64,000 bases of DNA from Leucobacter soli (GCF_910593785.1 NZ_CAJVAP010000004.1:1-64000); one strand, 5' to 3'. Shown: positions 1 through 7,945, counted from the stretch's first letter. The notes: generated by a model not told the origin, from the letters alone. A program made the numbers and translations.

Positions 1-42
1 GACTGCGCGTTCGCGGATCTCTGCGGGGTATGGGACGGGCAT
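1..42 (-). mobile_element. 5' end of an IS3-family-type transposase (OrfA), runs off the left edge
   Basis: Read on the minus strand from an ATG at 42, the 14 visible codons give MPVPYPAEIRERAV. This is the characteristic opening of IS3-family OrfA proteins, which start with a short Pro-Tyr-Pro stretch followed by (E)(I/F)R(x)RAV and then a helix-turn-helix. A Shine-Dalgarno-like AAAGGA lies 12 nt before the ATG. Only the start is present, so family assignment rests on a short match. The IS end probably lies between about 60 and 100, immediately before the broken transporter gene. Confidence 0.55.
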
Positions 43-102
43 GATGCCGGGGGTTCCTTTCGGTACAGGATTACCCTCCATCAAACACGACACGATTCAG
101 AG

Positions 103-928
103 ATGGGCGTTGTCGGCCTATCCTTCGCCCGACTCGCGGTGGCGGCGATCGCGTTGCTGATCGTTGCCGTAGTCACCAAAGCACGACTGCCAAGGGCTCG
201 TGACCTAGGGTGGATCGCCGGATGTGGTGTCTTCGGCATGGCCGCCTACCAACTCCTACTCAATTGGGGCGAGCTGTACGTGCCGGCGGGAACGGCGAGC
301 ATCATTGTCGCCGCCGCACCGTTGGTGTCGGTGGGAGTGGCGCGCATCCTGTTCTCCGAGCGAATCTCCCGCACCACTATCATCGGCAGCGTCATAGCAT
401 TGGCCGGCGTCGCATTCGTATGCTTGGCCCGGGCAGGGGTGTCGCTCTCGACTGCGGTGTGGATCGTGGTGGCTGCGATGGTGGTTCAGGGCATTTACCA
501 CCCGCTGCAGCGTCCCTTGTTGAAGCGGTACACGAGTGTCGAGGTTGCGTGCTACGCAATGATTGCAGGCACGGTGATGACCCTCCCGCTGGTACCGTTT
601 GATTCTCGACGGCATGATCAATGCCGGTCTGACTCCGTGGCTGGCCGCGATCTATCTCGGGCTTCTCCCGTCTGCAGCCGGATTCGTGCTGTGGGCATAT
701 GCGGTCGCCCGTATGCCAGTGGCCGTGTCGACGTCGCTGCTCTACCTCGTACCGCCGGTGGCCGTGCTCATCGCCTGGGTGTGGCTCGGAGAGTTGCCGA
801 TTGTTCCCGAACTCCTCGGTGGCCTCGTTGTCATTGCGGGCGTCGTTACCATCTTTCAGGGCCCCCGCATCCTCGCGCGCCGAGCAGCCCGACGAAATCC
901 CTTATCCGCCCCAGCTGTTGACGACTGA
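103..928 (+). pseudogene. EamA/DMT-family transporter, N-terminally truncated and frameshifted
   Basis: Two consecutive reading frames together make one EamA (10-TM drug/metabolite transporter) protein. The first (103 to about 600) starts at GLSFARLAVAA, which in intact family members follows the first transmembrane helix. The second (about 599-928) continues with ILDGMINAGLTPWLAAIYLG and the second EamA repeat up to FQGPRILARRAAR. The switch from frame 1 to frame 2 falls at a run of three T near 598-600, and removing one T restores the frame. The missing first helix abuts the transposase start at 1-42, so IS insertion likely removed the 5' end. Substrate unknown. A sequencing error could explain the frameshift but not the missing N-terminus. 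Confidence 0.75.
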
Positions 929-947
929 ACTCTAAACGGACAAATCC

Positions 948-1877
948 ATGCGTATTCTCATCGTCGGCGCCGGAGCGGTCGGCGGCTACTTCGGCGCATG
1001 TCTTGCCCAGGCAGGCGCAGAGGTGACGTTCCTGGTACGGCCGGCGCGCGCCGCATCTCTAGCGATCACAGGCCTTGTCCTCGTCGACCTCGACTGCGAG
1101 CGGACCACCGTGCCCGTGACGACCGTGACCGCTGATCGGCTCGATGACGGCTGGGATGTCGTGCTCCTCGCCGTCAAGGCCACGGGACTTGCCTCAGCAC
1201 TAGTTGACCTCGAGCCGGCGATCGGCGCCCAGACGGTGATCCTCCCCATTCTCAACGGCATTGACCATATCAGCAGCCTTTGTGAACGATTCGGGGCACA
1301 ACATGTGCTTGGAGGCGTCGCGGTGGTCGCGACGGAGCTGGGCTCCGATGGCGAGATCGTCCAGGTCGCGCCGGGAGCATCGATCGCGTTCGGGGAACTG
1401 GACGGCACCACCTCAGACCGAACGACGTGCCTGCTTGACGTGCTCGCGAAGGCCGGCCTCGAGGCTGCCGTGTCGGAGAGCATCATGCGGGACGTGTGGG
1501 AGAAGTGGCTTTTCATGGCCGCGGGCGGCGCGGCGAGCGTGCTACTAGGCGGTACGGTGGGCGCCATCGTAGCCACAACCGACGGCGCGGATGTGGTGAG
1601 GTTGCTGATCAAAGAAGTGGTAGGGGTTCAGAGGGCCGAGGGCTACCCTCCGAGAGACGATGCCCTCGACCGAGTGCTCAAAGTCCTCACTCAGCCCGGA
1701 TCGAGCTTCACCACCTCCCTCTATCGCGACTTCAAGGCGGGACGCCCCACCGAGGTCGAGCCCATCCTTGGGAGCCTTGTGCATCGCGCGGTAATTCGAC
1801 GCATCGGAACCCCTCTCTTACGTGCCGCGACCATCCGACTCCGGGTCCATGAAAACAGTCTCAGCGGAAGTCCCTGA
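948..1877 (+). CDS. 2-dehydropantoate 2-reductase family protein (ApbA/PanE)
   Basis: A 309-aa soluble protein of usual family length. It opens with the Rossmann nucleotide-binding motif GAGAVGGYFGA at residues 7-17, carries LAVKAT near 80-85 and the conserved LPILNGIDH loop near 100-108, and has the EKWLFMAAGGA helix of the C-terminal ApbA_C domain near 187. The family reduces ketopantoate to pantoate with NADPH in pantothenate synthesis, but many paralogs act on other 2-oxo acids. No other pantothenate gene is nearby and the gene follows a broken transporter by 19 nt, so a specific role cannot be assigned. It has no clear Shine-Dalgarno sequence. Confidence 0.8.
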   Translation: MRILIVGAGAVGGYFGACLAQAGAEVTFLVRPARAASLAITGLVLVDLDCERTTVPVTTVTADRLDDGWDVVLLAVKATGLASALVDLEPAIGAQTVILPILNGIDHISSLCERFGAQHVLGGVAVVATELGSDGEIVQVAPGASIAFGELDGTTSDRTTCLLDVLAKAGLEAAVSESIMRDVWEKWLFMAAGGAASVLLGGTVGAIVATTDGADVVRLLIKEVVGVQRAEGYPPRDDALDRVLKVLTQPGSSFTTSLYRDFKAGRPTEVEPILGSLVHRAVIRRIGTPLLRAATIRLRVHENSLSGSP

Positions 1878-1995
1878 TTTGGTCCGAATTCGAGTCTGCA
1901 GCGGCTCAACAGTGCTGTGCTGAAATCGGGGTGATCGACACCCGCACGGCGCTAGGTCCACGTCGGGCGTGAATGCGCTCATTGAGAAAAAGTTC

Positions 1996-2028
1996 AATGT
2001 ATAGGGAACTCGTACTTCGCTATACATT
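1996..2028. repeat. Inverted repeat AATGTATAG/CTATACATT, candidate operator or hairpin
   Basis: Perfect 9-bp arms (1996-2004 and 2020-2028) separated by 15 nt, in an AT-rich patch between the panE-like gene and the glycosylase remnant. Two half-sites one and a half helical turns apart could bind a dimeric regulator, but no regulator gene is left nearby. Confidence 0.4.
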
Positions 2029-2092
2029 CATGTCGTCTCGCGGGGTTCATGCGCGCTGATCGGGGATTTTTTTTCTGGCGCGCCAAAGTGAA

Positions 2093-2248
2093 TGTCAAGG
2101 TGAAGAAGGCTATTTCGCGCACTCGCTGAACGCCTACGGGCGCACGGGAGATCCGTGCCCGCGGTGCGGCGACCCCATCAAGCGGGTGCCGTTCGGCGGG
2201 CGATCCTCGCACTTCTGCCCGCGCTGCCAGCGCAGGCGCAAGCACTAG
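2093..2248 (+). pseudogene. C-terminal zinc-finger remnant of an Fpg/Nei DNA glycosylase
   Basis: The frame ending at TAG 2246-2248 reads [20 protein letters not shown] followed by [20 protein letters not shown] and a basic tail. This is the Cys4 zinc finger that ends formamidopyrimidine-DNA glycosylase / endonuclease VIII proteins (two CPRC pairs about 20 residues apart). Nothing of the catalytic N-terminal or H2TH domains is present upstream; the match starts near 2093 and sequence before it is unrelated and AT-rich. It is therefore the 3' stump of a deleted or interrupted gene. Confidence 0.7.
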
Positions 2249-2373
2249 CGTCGCCGCGTTCTCCGTCGGCTCGCGCGGGGCTGCGAGCCGCTGGGCCACC
2301 GAGACGCACTATTCCCTTTTCGATACCGGGTCAGTAGGGTCGAGGCACGATCGTGAACGAGGGAGTGCGAACG

Positions 2374-3396
2374 ATGAAGAAGCCCACCGTAGTCATGTTC
2401 GGCGTAGGAGCGATGGGCAGCATCATCGCGCGCATGCTGCTCGAACGAGACGCAGAGATCGTCGGCGCGGTTGCACGGAGCACCGTCGGAAAGACGCTCG
2501 GCGAGGTCTCGTCTCTGGAGGGCGACGCGGCCCGGGTGGTGGTCGAGGCGGATGCCGCAGAGGTGCTTGCGCGCACGAAGCCCGATCTGGTCGTGATGAC
2601 CATCGCGAGCTACATGGAAGACGTGAAGGAGCCGGTGCTCACCTGCCTGCGACACGGTGCGAACGTCATCTCGCTCGCAGAGGAGAACCTCTATTCGTGG
2701 CATACGAGCCCCGAGGACACGGCCGAGATCGACCGGGTGGCTCGCGAGAACGGGGTCACCTACACGTGCTCGGGCCATCAGGACGGCTATTGGGTCCAGC
2801 TCGTCGCCACGCTCATGGGCACCGCCCACCGCATCGACGAAGTGCGTGGCAAGGCGTCCTGGAACGTCGACGATTTCGGTCCCGAGCTCGCCCGCGACCA
2901 GCAGGTGGGGGACACCGCCGAAGAGTTCGCGGCGTGGCTCGGTACAGCGGAGCGCCCGCCCACGTTCGGCCGGAACAGCCTGCATGCCGTCGCCGCGGCG
3001 AGCGGACTCACCGTCGAGCACTCGACGACCGAGACCGAACCCGTTTTCGCCACCGAGGACATGCGGTGCGCCGCGCTCGACACCACCGTGCCCGCTGGGC
3101 GGGTGATCGGCTTCACCGACATCGACGTCGTGACCACGAAGGAGGGCCCGCGGCTCGTCCTGGAGATGACCGGCAAGGTCTATTCGCCGGGCGAGGCCGA
3201 CAGCAACGCCTGGGTGTTGAAGGGGGAGCCCGACCTCGACCTCGAGAACCAGGTGCTGCCGACCCACCTCACCACCTGCGCGACGCTCGTGAACCGCGTG
3301 CCGCAGGTGCTGAACGCCGAGCCCGGCTACGTGACGGTGGCCGGCCTGCCGAGGCTGCAGTATATGGGAGGGCCGATCTCGAGCCACCTCGCCTGA
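2374..3396 (+). CDS. NAD(P)-dependent dehydrogenase of the 2,4-diaminopentanoate dehydrogenase / DapB-like family
   Basis: A 340-aa protein with a Rossmann start (VVMFGVGAMGSIIARMLLER), the loop KPDLVVMTIASY and the segment NVISLAEENLYSW, arranged as in 2,4-diaminopentanoate dehydrogenase and distant dihydrodipicolinate reductases. These oxidise or reduce an amino/imino acid using NAD(P). No ornithine-degradation partner genes are near, so the substrate is unknown. The ATG at 2374 is preferred over a GTG at 2353 because GAGGGAG lies 9 nt before it. A -10-like TAGGGT at 2335-2340 would give a short leader. Confidence 0.65.
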   Translation: MKKPTVVMFGVGAMGSIIARMLLERDAEIVGAVARSTVGKTLGEVSSLEGDAARVVVEADAAEVLARTKPDLVVMTIASYMEDVKEPVLTCLRHGANVISLAEENLYSWHTSPEDTAEIDRVARENGVTYTCSGHQDGYWVQLVATLMGTAHRIDEVRGKASWNVDDFGPELARDQQVGDTAEEFAAWLGTAERPPTFGRNSLHAVAAASGLTVEHSTTETEPVFATEDMRCAALDTTVPAGRVIGFTDIDVVTTKEGPRLVLEMTGKVYSPGEADSNAWVLKGEPDLDLENQVLPTHLTTCATLVNRVPQVLNAEPGYVTVAGLPRLQYMGGPISSHLA

Positions 3397-3440
3397 ATCC
3401 GCCTGCCGCGGATACGGGTGCGTCGAGGATCTCCCCCTCC

Positions 3441-3446
3441 TACACT
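3441..3446 (+). promoter_or_regulatory. -10 hexamer TACACT, leaderless start
   Basis: Seven nt separate it from the ATG at 3454. Confidence 0.55.
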
Positions 3447-3453
3447 GGGGAGC

Positions 3454-3876
3454 ATGGCCGAGAGCAAGACCCAGCCGACCGACGCGGACGTCGGCGAGTT
3501 CCTGAGGGCCGCGACTCCGTCGAAGCGGCGCGACGACGGGCTGCGACTCGCCGAGATCTTCCACGACGTCACCGGCGTGCGGCCGGTCATGTGGGGCGCT
3601 TCGATCGTGGGATACGGGAGTTACCGCTACATCTCTCCCGCCGATCCGCGCAGGCGGGGGAATTGGCCGAAGACGGGGTTCTCGCCGCGCAAGACGCAGC
3701 TCTCGTTGTACGGGCTGAAGGATCTGCCCGAGGGGGCGGCGCTCCTGCCCCGGCTCGGCACCTACACGGAGGGTGCGGGATGCGTCTACGTGAAGAGGCT
3801 GGAGGACGTGGACGAGGGTGTGCTGCGGCGGCTGATCGACATCGCCTGGGGTCGCGGCGACGATCCCGAGCCCTGA
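3454..3876 (+). CDS. DUF1801 domain-containing protein
   Basis: A 140-aa soluble protein. It has the DUF1801 pattern: HDVTGVRPVMWGASIVGYG near residues 38-56, then RKTQLSLY and a C-terminal CVYVKRLEDVD segment with the aromatic and Gly-Tyr residues conserved in the family. Function is not established for these proteins. The start is set by a TACACT -10 box just upstream, which makes longer upstream reading impossible on that transcript. It stands alone, convergent with the following VOC gene. Confidence 0.8.
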   Translation: MAESKTQPTDADVGEFLRAATPSKRRDDGLRLAEIFHDVTGVRPVMWGASIVGYGSYRYISPADPRRRGNWPKTGFSPRKTQLSLYGLKDLPEGAALLPRLGTYTEGAGCVYVKRLEDVDEGVLRRLIDIAWGRGDDPEP

Positions 3877-3895
3877 CGGCCACGAGCCTTGACAG

Positions 3896-4264
3896 TCAGC
3901 GGCCGTCGGCGGTCCATACGCCGAGCTCGTTCCCGCTCGGATCCGCGAAGTGGAGCCGCCGGCCTCCTGGGAACCCGTACGGCTGCTCCGTGATGGCTCC
4001 ACCGGCGTCCAGGATCGCCTGCATGCTGGCCTCGAGATCCTCCGAGTAGAGGATGACGAAGGGGCCGCCGACGGGCCGCGGCCGCGAAGCCTCGAGGAGT
4101 CCGCCGGCCTCCGTGCCGTCGCCGGCCCTGATGCCCGCGTAGCCCGGCCCGTAGTCGGTGAACTCCCAACCGAAGGCCGCGTGGTAGAAGGCCTTCGCGG
4201 CGGCGAGGTCGGTCACGGTCAGCTCGACGTAGTCGATGCGGTGGTGGTGCGGCGCTGCGGTCAT
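3896..4264 (-). CDS. VOC (glyoxalase/bleomycin-resistance) superfamily protein
   Basis: A 122-aa single VOC module. It starts IDYVELTVTDLAAAKAFYHAAFGWEFTDYG, the first beta-alpha-beta-beta-beta unit with His and aromatic residues, and ends RRLHFADPSGNELGVW with the conserved metal-ligand region (HF.DPSGNE). Such proteins bind small metabolites or antibiotics in a metal-dependent cup; the ligand cannot be read from sequence. The gene is divergent from the thioesterase pair, with its own -10 box. Confidence 0.85.
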   Translation of the reverse strand: MTAAPHHHRIDYVELTVTDLAAAKAFYHAAFGWEFTDYGPGYAGIRAGDGTEAGGLLEASRPRPVGGPFVILYSEDLEASMQAILDAGGAITEQPYGFPGGRRLHFADPSGNELGVWTADGR

Positions 4265-4270
4265 GGATGC

Positions 4271-4276
4271 AGCCTA
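4271..4276 (-). promoter_or_regulatory. -10 hexamer TAGGCT (minus strand), leaderless start
   Basis: Six nt separate it from the VOC ATG at 4264. Confidence 0.55.
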
Positions 4277-4355
4277 ACGCGGGAGCGCCCGGGAGCGAAG
4301 GGCGCCCGAGCCGCCCGGGTGAGCGAGTCCGGCGCCGATCGCCGGGCGTTCGGCC

Positions 4356-4361
4356 TACACT
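4356..4361 (+). promoter_or_regulatory. -10 hexamer TACACT, leaderless start
   Basis: Six nt before the ATG at 4368. Confidence 0.6.
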
Positions 4362-4367
4362 GCAGGC

Positions 4368-4862
4368 ATGGACGGATCGAACGAGAGCGGCGGACTGTTC
4401 CCGCACGACGGCGAAGAGCCGCACCGAGGCGAGGCTAGCGACCCAGAGCGGGGCATCGACTTCTACACGCGGAAGTGGGTACGGCCCGAGGATCTGAACC
4501 CGCACGGAACCCTCTTCGGCGGGAGTCTGCTGCGCTGGATCGACGAGGAGGCGGCGATCTACGCGGTCGTGCAGCTCGGCAACGAGCGCGTCGTCACGAA
4601 GCTCATCTCGGAGGTCAATTTCGAGGCCTCCGCGACGCAGGGCGACCTGATCGAGATGGGGCTCATCGCCACGGACTTCGGGCGCACGTCGATCACGATG
4701 CGGGCCGAGGTGCGGAACATGATCACGCGCAGGACGATCCTCACCATCGAGCGGATCGTGTTCGTGAACCTGGGCGCGGACGGCCGGCCCGCGCCGCACG
4801 GCTACACCGGGATCACCTACGGCCGGGAGCGGTTGCCGGCGTCGCGCGACGCGGTTGGCTGA
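4368..4862 (+). CDS. Acyl-CoA thioesterase, YciA-type hotdog fold (copy 1)
   Basis: A 164-aa protein. After a variable 28-residue head it has the hotdog thioesterase core: NPHGTLFGGSLLRWIDEEAA (the substrate-binding helix with the catalytic Asp/Glu region), VTKLISEVNFEASATQGDLIE and the strand TSITMRAEVRNM. YciA/BFIT-type enzymes hydrolyse acyl-CoAs and work as hexamers in the cytoplasm. An almost identical copy follows 89 nt downstream; the cores match residue for residue over about 115 positions with few changes, while the heads differ. Each copy has its own TACACT promoter box. Confidence 0.85.
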   Translation: MDGSNESGGLFPHDGEEPHRGEASDPERGIDFYTRKWVRPEDLNPHGTLFGGSLLRWIDEEAAIYAVVQLGNERVVTKLISEVNFEASATQGDLIEMGLIATDFGRTSITMRAEVRNMITRRTILTIERIVFVNLGADGRPAPHGYTGITYGRERLPASRDAVG

Positions 4863-4939
4863 CGGCCGCTCCATCGCGCATCCGGATCCGCGAAACACTC
4901 CGGTGGCCGTCGGGACACGGCCCCGAAACACGGCGCCCA

Positions 4940-4945
4940 TACACT
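4940..4945 (+). promoter_or_regulatory. -10 hexamer TACACT, leaderless start
   Basis: Six nt before the ATG at 4952; the surrounding sequence (TACACTGCA.GCATG) matches the promoter of copy 1. Confidence 0.6.
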
Positions 4946-4951
4946 GCACGC

Positions 4952-5446
4952 ATGAGCGAGATGGGCGACGGCAGGATCAGGATTCGGGGCGACGCGAGGG
5001 ACGCGGGGGAGCGGGTGCGCGACCGCGGCCGGACGCGGGGCATCAACTTCTACACGCGCAAGTGGGTGCGGCCCGAGGACCTGAACGCGAACGGCAGCCT
5101 GTTCGGCGGGAGCCTGCTGCGCTGGATCGACGAGGAGGCGGCGATCTACGCGATCGTGCAGCTCGGGAACGAGCGCATCGTCACGAAGCTCATCTCGGAG
5201 GTCAACTTCGAGGCCTCCGCGAGACAGGGCGATCTGATCGAGATGGGGCTTATCGCCACCGACTTCGGGCGCACGTCGATCACGATGCGCGCTGAGGTGA
5301 GGAACATGATCACGCGGAAGACGATCCTCACCATCGAGCGGATCGTGTTCGTGAACCTGGGGGAGGACGGCCGGCCCGCGCCGCACGGCTACACGGAGAT
5401 CACGTACGATCGCGACCGCACGCCGGGAGCGTGCGCGGCCGCGTGA
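4952..5446 (+). CDS. Acyl-CoA thioesterase, YciA-type hotdog fold (copy 2)
   Basis: A 164-aa tandem paralog of the preceding gene with exactly the same length. The core from INFYTRKWVRPEDLN to PAPHGYT.ITY is nearly identical (for example N for H, I for V, R for T at scattered sites), but the first 30 residues (RIRIRGDARDAGERV) are unrelated to copy 1 and rich in Arg and Asp. This indicates recent duplication including the promoter, followed by replacement or fast drift of the head. Same predicted activity; substrate specificity may differ. Confidence 0.85.
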   Translation: MSEMGDGRIRIRGDARDAGERVRDRGRTRGINFYTRKWVRPEDLNANGSLFGGSLLRWIDEEAAIYAIVQLGNERIVTKLISEVNFEASARQGDLIEMGLIATDFGRTSITMRAEVRNMITRKTILTIERIVFVNLGEDGRPAPHGYTEITYDRDRTPGACAAA

Positions 5447-5518
5447 CCGCGCGGAGGTGCGCCGGAGAGCCGCCGAGTATTGAGCCGGCGCGCCGGCACG
5501 CAGGTGGGACGGCCCGGG

Positions 5519-6208
5519 TCAGAGCTCGAGCCGTGCTCCGGGATCCTTCACGACATGCGGGAGCCGGATCAGCTCGCCGCCGGCCTGTTCGAGGCAGGCC
5601 CGCACGCGCTGGGTGAAGAGGCCGAGCCCGCGCTCGCTCAGGATGCCGTCGTGGGTGAGGTAGGCGCGGCGCGGGGCGGCGTTGAGGGTGAAGTCCAGGA
5701 CCTGCGCGAGGTTCGACCAGGGCGAGCCGATCGGGATGCCGAGCGCGTCGGCGCGGAACGGCGGATGTACGAGCGAGTCGCCGCCCCAGGCGAGGGTGTC
5801 GTCGATCCGGACCCCGACGTTTTCGATCACCGGGATGCTCGAATGCAGCAGTTCGTGGCGGCCGCCGTAGAACTCGAGCTCGAACGGCCCGGCGGTGATG
5901 CGGTCGCCCGGCAGCACGACCCGGGCACCGTCGATGCCGGCTTCGGCAAGGGTCTCGGCAGTGGCCTGCGTGGTCAGGATCGGGATGCCGAGTGCCGCCT
6001 CGCGGATCGCGGTGACGTTCTCGGGAGTCCAGTGGTCGCGGTGCTCATGCGTGATGACGATGCCCGCCGGCGGGGCGGAAGCCGCGTGGACGGCGGCGAT
6101 CGCCGCGGCGATCTCGCCCCTGTCGGAGAAATCGCCCGGGTCGACGAACAGGGACGCGCCGTCGCGTTCGACGACCAGGCCGGCATGGGTGAGGCGTAAG
6201 CATCGCAT
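5519..6208 (-). CDS. MBL-fold metallo-hydrolase
   Basis: A 229-aa protein of the YcfU/UlaG-like beta-lactamase-fold group. The zinc-binding motif THEHRDHW is at residues 52-59 (HxHxDH); further ligands are expected in GGRHELLHS, WGGDSLVH and the late LTHDGIL. FVDPGDFSDRG near residue 22 is the usual second strand. Reaction unknown. The ATG at 6208 is chosen because a TACACT -10 box sits 6 nt upstream; the longer open frame up to 6391 would read back through the tRNA gene promoter region. Confidence 0.8.
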   Translation of the reverse strand: MRCLRLTHAGLVVERDGASLFVDPGDFSDRGEIAAAIAAVHAASAPPAGIVITHEHRDHWTPENVTAIREAALGIPILTTQATAETLAEAGIDGARVVLPGDRITAGPFELEFYGGRHELLHSSIPVIENVGVRIDDTLAWGGDSLVHPPFRADALGIPIGSPWSNLAQVLDFTLNAAPRRAYLTHDGILSERGLGLFTQRVRACLEQAGGELIRLPHVVKDPGARLEL

Positions 6209-6214
6209 GCCGTG

Positions 6215-6220
6215 AGTGTA
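6215..6220 (-). promoter_or_regulatory. -10 hexamer TACACT (minus strand), leaderless start
   Basis: Six nt before the ATG at 6208. Confidence 0.55.
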
Positions 6221-6352
6221 CCGAGTCGGCCGACGAGGATGCCGACCCGACGCTCGAGCGCTCGACGACGGCCCGATTTTGCGTGTCGGCCTCGGCTGTG
6301 GCAAGATAGACGGGTTGCCGAGATTCCGGTGAAAACCGGAGGCGAAGCACAC

Positions 6353-6425
6353 GGCCCCATCGTATAGCGGCCTAGTACGCCGCCCTCTCACGGCGGTAAC
6401 GCGGGTTCGAATCCCGCTGGGGTCA
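6353..6425 (+). tRNA. tRNA-Glu (anticodon CTC)
   Basis: A 73-nt cloverleaf. Acceptor stem GGCCCCA (6353-6359) pairs with TGGGGTC (6418-6424) including one G-U, discriminator A at 6425. Anticodon stem CCGCC/GGCGG encloses the loop CTCTCAC, giving anticodon CTC at 6387-6389, and the T arm is GCGGG-TTCGAAT-CCCGC. The 3' CCA is not fully encoded (CCG follows). Its 3' 43 nt form the attachment site of the element that follows. Confidence 0.95.
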
Positions 6426-6428
6426 CCG
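6383..6428 (+). repeat. attL: left 46-bp direct repeat, inside tRNA-Glu
   Basis: Identical to 23393-23438 over 46 bp; the identity starts in the anticodon stem and ends 3 nt after the tRNA. It is adjacent to the integrase gene, as expected for an att site. Confidence 0.9.
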
Positions 6429-6434
6429 AGTGAG

Positions 6435-6460
6435 AAAACCCCCGCTTAGGCGGGGGTTTT
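6435..6460 (+). terminator. Rho-independent terminator after tRNA-Glu, element-borne
   Basis: A perfect 11-bp stem (AAAACCCCCGC/GCGGGGGTTTT) with loop TTAG, followed by CTTGTTTTT. It lies inside the element, just beyond attL, and now terminates the tRNA transcript. Confidence 0.85.
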
Positions 6461-6491
6461 CTTGTTTTTCGGAGGTTGCTCTAGAAGAGCG

Positions 6492-7619
6492 CTACGCGGC
6501 TTTTGGCAACAGATTGGCAACATCCGATTCCATCGCCGCCCGATCGAGTGCCGTGGCAACGCCGTCGAGGTCATCATCGAACAGATCCGCGTAGACGTCC
6601 AGGGTCACCGCGGCTGAGGCGTGCCCCAGCATCCGTTGCACCGCCTTGACGTTCGCACCAGCGCTGACCGCGAGCGATGCGGCTGTATGCCGCAACTCGT
6701 GCGGGGTGAGCCCCTTGAGTCCGATGGATGTTGCGGCGGTATCGAACCAGCCGACCCGGAAGACGTGATTGCGGAGCCAGGTTCCGGTGCGAATGCCATA
6801 GAACACGGGCGCGTCGGCGTCCCGCCCAACGATCTGCACCCGCAGCAACTCGACCAGGAATCCCGGGATCGGGATGCTCCGATGCTCGTAGTCTTTCGGC
6901 GGCTCGATTCGCTGGTATCCCTTGTCGGCCACGACGGTCTGCTCGACGGTGAGGCGCGGGTGTTTCGCGTCGAGGTCGAGGTCGCAGATGCGAAGCCCGG
7001 ACAACTCGCCCCAGCGCAGACCGCAATACGCAAGGGTGAGCACGACGAGGCCGTACCCGTAGTCCTTGCCGTCCTTCATCTCATCGATGGCCCCAGCGAG
7101 AGCCGCGACTTGATCGTGTGAGAGATAGCGCTTGCGCGTTTTCGTCGGCTTGGGGAGTTTGAGCCTGGCGGCGGGGTTGGACGGCAGGCGCTCGTCTTCG
7201 ACTGCGAATCGGAGTGCGCCGGAGAGTACGTTGACGATCTTCCGGACCGTCGCGGGTGCTCCTGGGAGCGCAGACGCCCATTCCTGCACCCGAAGCCGGG
7301 TGAGGTTTCCGATGGGAATGCTGCCCAGCTCGGGGGTGATGTGCTTGTCGATGATGTTCTCGACGCGGCTGCGTGTCGTCGCTCGGAGGTCACCCCGTGC
7401 GGAAAGCCAGGTTTGCAACCACTCGGCAACGGTCACCCTTGCCCGGCCCGGATCGAGGTAGCGGCCCTGCGCGATGCTCACCTCGGTCGTTGCCAGGAAC
7501 AGCTCGGCAGCCTTCTTTGTGGTGAAGCCGCGCTTCTGGGTCTGCTTCTTGTCGGGGCGGCGATAGAGTGCCCGGTAGCGACGTCCCTTCGTGGTCTCGT
7601 ATGCCTCGACGCTGCCCAT
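6492..7619 (-). CDS. Site-specific tyrosine recombinase (phage/ICE integrase)
   Basis: A 375-aa integrase. The N-terminal part (1-60) is an AP2/arm-binding type domain (GRRYRALYRRPDKKQTQKRG), then a SAM-like core-binding domain (60-145), then the catalytic domain. Catalytic residues are visible: Arg in YCGLRWGELSGL, HELRH for the H-x-x-R pair, the late His/Trp position in MLGHASAAVTLDVY and the tyrosine in VYADLF. It catalyses integration and excision at tRNA-Glu. Its stop lies about 65 nt from attL. Two TGGCAAC copies overlap the last codons and may be arm sites. Confidence 0.95.
   Translation of the reverse strand: MGSVEAYETTKGRRYRALYRRPDKKQTQKRGFTTKKAAELFLATTEVSIAQGRYLDPGRARVTVAEWLQTWLSARGDLRATTRSRVENIIDKHITPELGSIPIGNLTRLRVQEWASALPGAPATVRKIVNVLSGALRFAVEDERLPSNPAARLKLPKPTKTRKRYLSHDQVAALAGAIDEMKDGKDYGYGLVVLTLAYCGLRWGELSGLRICDLDLDAKHPRLTVEQTVVADKGYQRIEPPKDYEHRSIPIPGFLVELLRVQIVGRDADAPVFYGIRTGTWLRNHVFRVGWFDTAATSIGLKGLTPHELRHTAASLAVSAGANVKAVQRMLGHASAAVTLDVYADLFDDDLDGVATALDRAAMESDVANLLPKAA
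6504..6525 (+). promoter_or_regulatory. Putative left arm-type integrase sites (two TGGCAAC copies)
   Basis: TGGCAAC at 6504-6510 and 6515-6521, the second extending to TGGCAACATCC. They overlap the last codons of the integrase gene, about 80-140 bp from attL. Confidence 0.4.
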
Positions 7620-7625
7620 GACTGC

Positions 7626-7838
7626 CTACTTGGTGAGGCCCGCGAGACGCTGCACGTCGACGCGACGATAGACGCGCTTGTGCTCAGTGAGAGGGATCGG
7701 CTCGACAGGAGCTTTCCCGGCAAGCGCGAGAGTGCGAAGGGTCGTGCGATGGATGCCGAGGAGCGAAGCCGTCTCCTGCTCGGAATAGAACAGCGGGGCA
7801 GCCTCGTGCTCGTCCGTGGGTGCGGTGCTCTGGCCCAT
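7626..7838 (-). CDS. Excisionase-like helix-turn-helix protein
   Basis: A 70-aa protein with a MerR-like winged-helix core: LFYSEQETASLLGIHRTTLRTLALAGKAPVEPIPLTEHKRVYRRVDVQRLAG, the layout of HTH_17/excisionase domains (helix-turn-helix, a wing with basic residues, last helix). It is encoded 6 nt upstream of the integrase on the same strand, the usual place for a recombination directionality factor. The ATG at 7838 has GGAGG 5 nt upstream and is preferred to a TTG at 7859. Confidence 0.8.
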   Translation of the reverse strand: MGQSTAPTDEHEAAPLFYSEQETASLLGIHRTTLRTLALAGKAPVEPIPLTEHKRVYRRVDVQRLAGLTK

Positions 7839-7945
7839 GGCGACCTCCAAGAAGCTCAAGTATCAGCTGCGATGGCTGCGAGTATTTTAGATTAAATCAC
7901 AACACGCCGATGACAGCAAGTGTTTTAGTTGCTCGTGATGCTCGC

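Noticed and set aside
2155-2337. Open frame over the glycosylase remnant
   Set aside because: It is a different frame from the one encoding the zinc finger and shows no family features or ribosome site.
2374-3396. Annotation as dihydrodipicolinate reductase (dapB)
   Set aside because: Length of 340 aa and the internal motifs fit the 2,4-diaminopentanoate dehydrogenase group better than the 250-aa DapB with its E-x-H-H-x-x-K motif, which is not seen.
4475-5446. 323-codon frame covering both thioesterases
   Set aside because: Its first half is a shadow of copy 1; only the part from 4952 is the real second copy.
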